From: Winogradskyella sp.
GTDB lineage: Bacteria > Bacteroidota > Bacteroidia > Flavobacteriales > Flavobacteriaceae
Assembly (NCBI GenBank): GCA_013002225.1
Contig: JABDKL010000214.1
Coordinates: 1 to 42,548 of the forward strand
DNA: 42,548 bases
Direction: 5' to 3'
Position numbers and translations under genes: made by a program
Part shown: positions 41,443-42,548 of the stretch, piece after piece
Position numbering within the stretch: position 1 is the first letter of the stretch
Layout: every line of letters starts with the position of its first letter
The notes under the pieces: generated by a model
The model's database searches: none
Seen by the model: the letters and a program-made list of their open reading frames with translations, nothing else
What the model was told of the DNA's origin: nothing

Positions 41443-42548
41443 TTATGATTTTAAATTAAGCTTTAACCCTAATTCATCAAGTTGCTCATTGTCGATTGGT
41501 GCTGGTGCATCTATCATTACGTCTCTGCCCGAGTTGTTTTTTGGGAAGGCTATAAAGTCTCTTATGGTTTCTTGACCTCCTAAAATGGCTACCAGTCTGT
41601 CTAATCCAAAAGCTAAACCGCCATGTGGTGGAGCACCATACTCAAAGGCATCCATTAAAAAGCCAAATTGAGCTCTGGCTTCTTCTTCAGAAAAACCTAA
41701 ATGCTTTAGCATAATGGCTTGTGTGGCTTTATCATGTATTCTAATTGAGCCTCCGCCAATTTCATTGCCATTTAATACCAAATCATATGCATTGGCTTTT
41801 ACTTCCCCGGGTTTGGAATCTAATAATTCTATTTGACCAGGTTTAGGAGAAGTAAATGGATGGTGCATTGCGTGATAATGACCCGTTTCTTCGTCTAATT
41901 CTAACAGCGGAAAATCTATAACCCATAGAGGCGCAAACACTTTAGGGTCTCTCAAGCCTAGTCGTTCTGCTAATTCCATTCGCAATGCACTTAGCTGAGA
42001 TCTTACTTTGTTGGTGTCTCCAGATAAAATACAGATTAAATCACCCGGTTTAGCACCAGTTTTTGCTGCCCATTTTGCTAAATCGTCTTGATCATAAAAT
42101 TTATCGACAGAAGATTTATAAGTACCACCTTCATTAACGCGGCAATAAACCATTCCCAAAGCACCAATTTGTGGACGCTTTACCCAATCAATTAACTTGT
42201 CGATTTCTTTTCGTGTGTAAGAATTACCACCAGGTACAGCGATCCCAACAACTAATTCAGCTTTATTAAATACATTAAAATCTTTATGCTGAGTAACTTC
42301 ATTGAGTTCGCCAAACTCCATACCAAATCTTATATCTGGTTTATCATTGCCATACAGACGCATAGCATCGTCGTATTGTATCCTAGGGAACTTATCGACA
42401 TCTACACCATTAACTTCCTTAAGTAAATGACGTGTTAAGCTTTCGAACACATTTAAAATATCTTCTTGTTCTACAAATGCCATTTCGCAATCTATTTGCG
42501 TAAACTCTGGTTGTCGGTCTGCACGTAAATCTTCATCCCTGAAACACT
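41443..42548 (-). CDS. aspS: Aspartyl-tRNA synthetase, C-terminal part (5' end beyond the window)
   Basis: About 368 residues are visible; the N-terminal anticodon-binding domain is off the right edge. The frame is open from position 42548: it begins [22 protein letters not shown], which is class II motif 2. Then the bacterial GAD insertion domain (about [21 protein letters not shown] to [15 protein letters not shown]), [21 protein letters not shown], and motif 3 [15 protein letters not shown]. The ATG at 42481-42483 is internal and not the start. Confidence 0.97.
   Translation of the reverse strand, partial: CFRDEDLRADRQPEFTQIDCEMAFVEQEDILNVFESLTRHLLKEVNGVDVDKFPRIQYDDAMRLYGNDKPDIRFGMEFGELNEVTQHKDFNVFNKAELVVGIAVPGGNSYTRKEIDKLIDWVKRPQIGALGMVYCRVNEGGTYKSSVDKFYDQDDLAKWAAKTGAKPGDLICILSGDTNKVRSQLSALRMELAERLGLRDPKVFAPLWVIDFPLLELDEETGHYHAMHHPFTSPKPGQIELLDSKPGEVKANAYDLVLNGNEIGGGSIRIHDKATQAIMLKHLGFSEEEARAQFGFLMDAFEYGAPPHGGLAFGLDRLVAILGGQETIRDFIAFPKNNSGRDVMIDAPAPIDNEQLDELGLKLNLKS

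Noticed and set aside
1-42548. CRISPR arrays, insertion sequences, phage genes, integrases or toxin-antitoxin pairs
   Set aside because: None seen on either strand; the direct repeats present are 10-11 bp regulatory units and not arrays with spacers.

Overview
The window is a stretch of AT-rich chromosome from a member of the Flavobacteriaceae (Bacteroidota), probably marine. The evidence is: promoters of the Bacteroidota type (-7 element TAnnTTTG, sometimes with TTG about 19-20 bp upstream) and few obvious Shine-Dalgarno sites; a secreted protease with a type IX secretion C-terminal signal; a TonB receptor with an N-terminal CarboxypepD_reg-like domain; a lipoprotein with an acidic stretch after the lipid cysteine; and family-typical proteins such as DUF4286, DUF3109 and the L25/Ctc ribosomal protein. 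There is no sign of phage, insertion sequence, CRISPR or integrated element. Most of the window is core genome.

Layout. 1-10.2 kb, almost all minus strand: mgtE (partial), rsmA, a DUF4286 gene, a TPR protein, serS, an HTTM/gamma-carboxylase-like membrane protein overlapping ribF, pth, rplY and prs. 10.3-14.3 kb, plus strand: tRNA-Leu(CAA), an orphan LacI-type regulator, a HupE/UreJ-like membrane protein, a dCMP deaminase and a coupled S41 (CtpA-like) protease. 14.3-15.7 kb, minus: an operon of marC, a 67-aa membrane protein and a minimal flavoprotein. 15.8-20.5 kb, plus: a DUF3109 cysteine cluster protein, then class Ia ribonucleotide reductase nrdB-nrdA with an operator-rich 471-bp upstream region and a structured 199-bp spacer. 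20.5-22.2 kb, minus: a secreted LolA-like protein and an OmpA-family lipoprotein; then chrA on plus.

23.5-32.0 kb is the most interesting part. It holds a PiT phosphate transporter, an OprO/P-type porin, a small secreted YwqK-like protein, a surface beta-helix lipoprotein and a TonB-dependent receptor. Four minus-strand promoters here (PiT, porin, an orphan ~98-nt transcript ending in a terminator just upstream of the porin, and the TonB receptor) share one architecture read by eye: two TAAC-like cores 11 bp apart, then exactly 21 nt, then a degenerate -7 element ending TTTG. This is what a PhoB/PhoP-type response regulator site would look like. It suggests that the TonB receptor/beta-helix pair and a small RNA belong to a phosphate-starvation regulon. 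The regulator itself is not in the window.

32.2-42.5 kb: dgt, an overlooked 56-aa membrane ORF that overlaps the end of dxs, dxs, an M36 metalloprotease with inserted PA domain and T9SS signal, tadA, a cold-shock protein, a small membrane protein paired with a CLC chloride transporter that appears to lack the gating glutamate, and the 3' part of aspS.

All alignments, hairpins and spacings were read by eye. Family assignments rest on recognised motifs and not on database searches.
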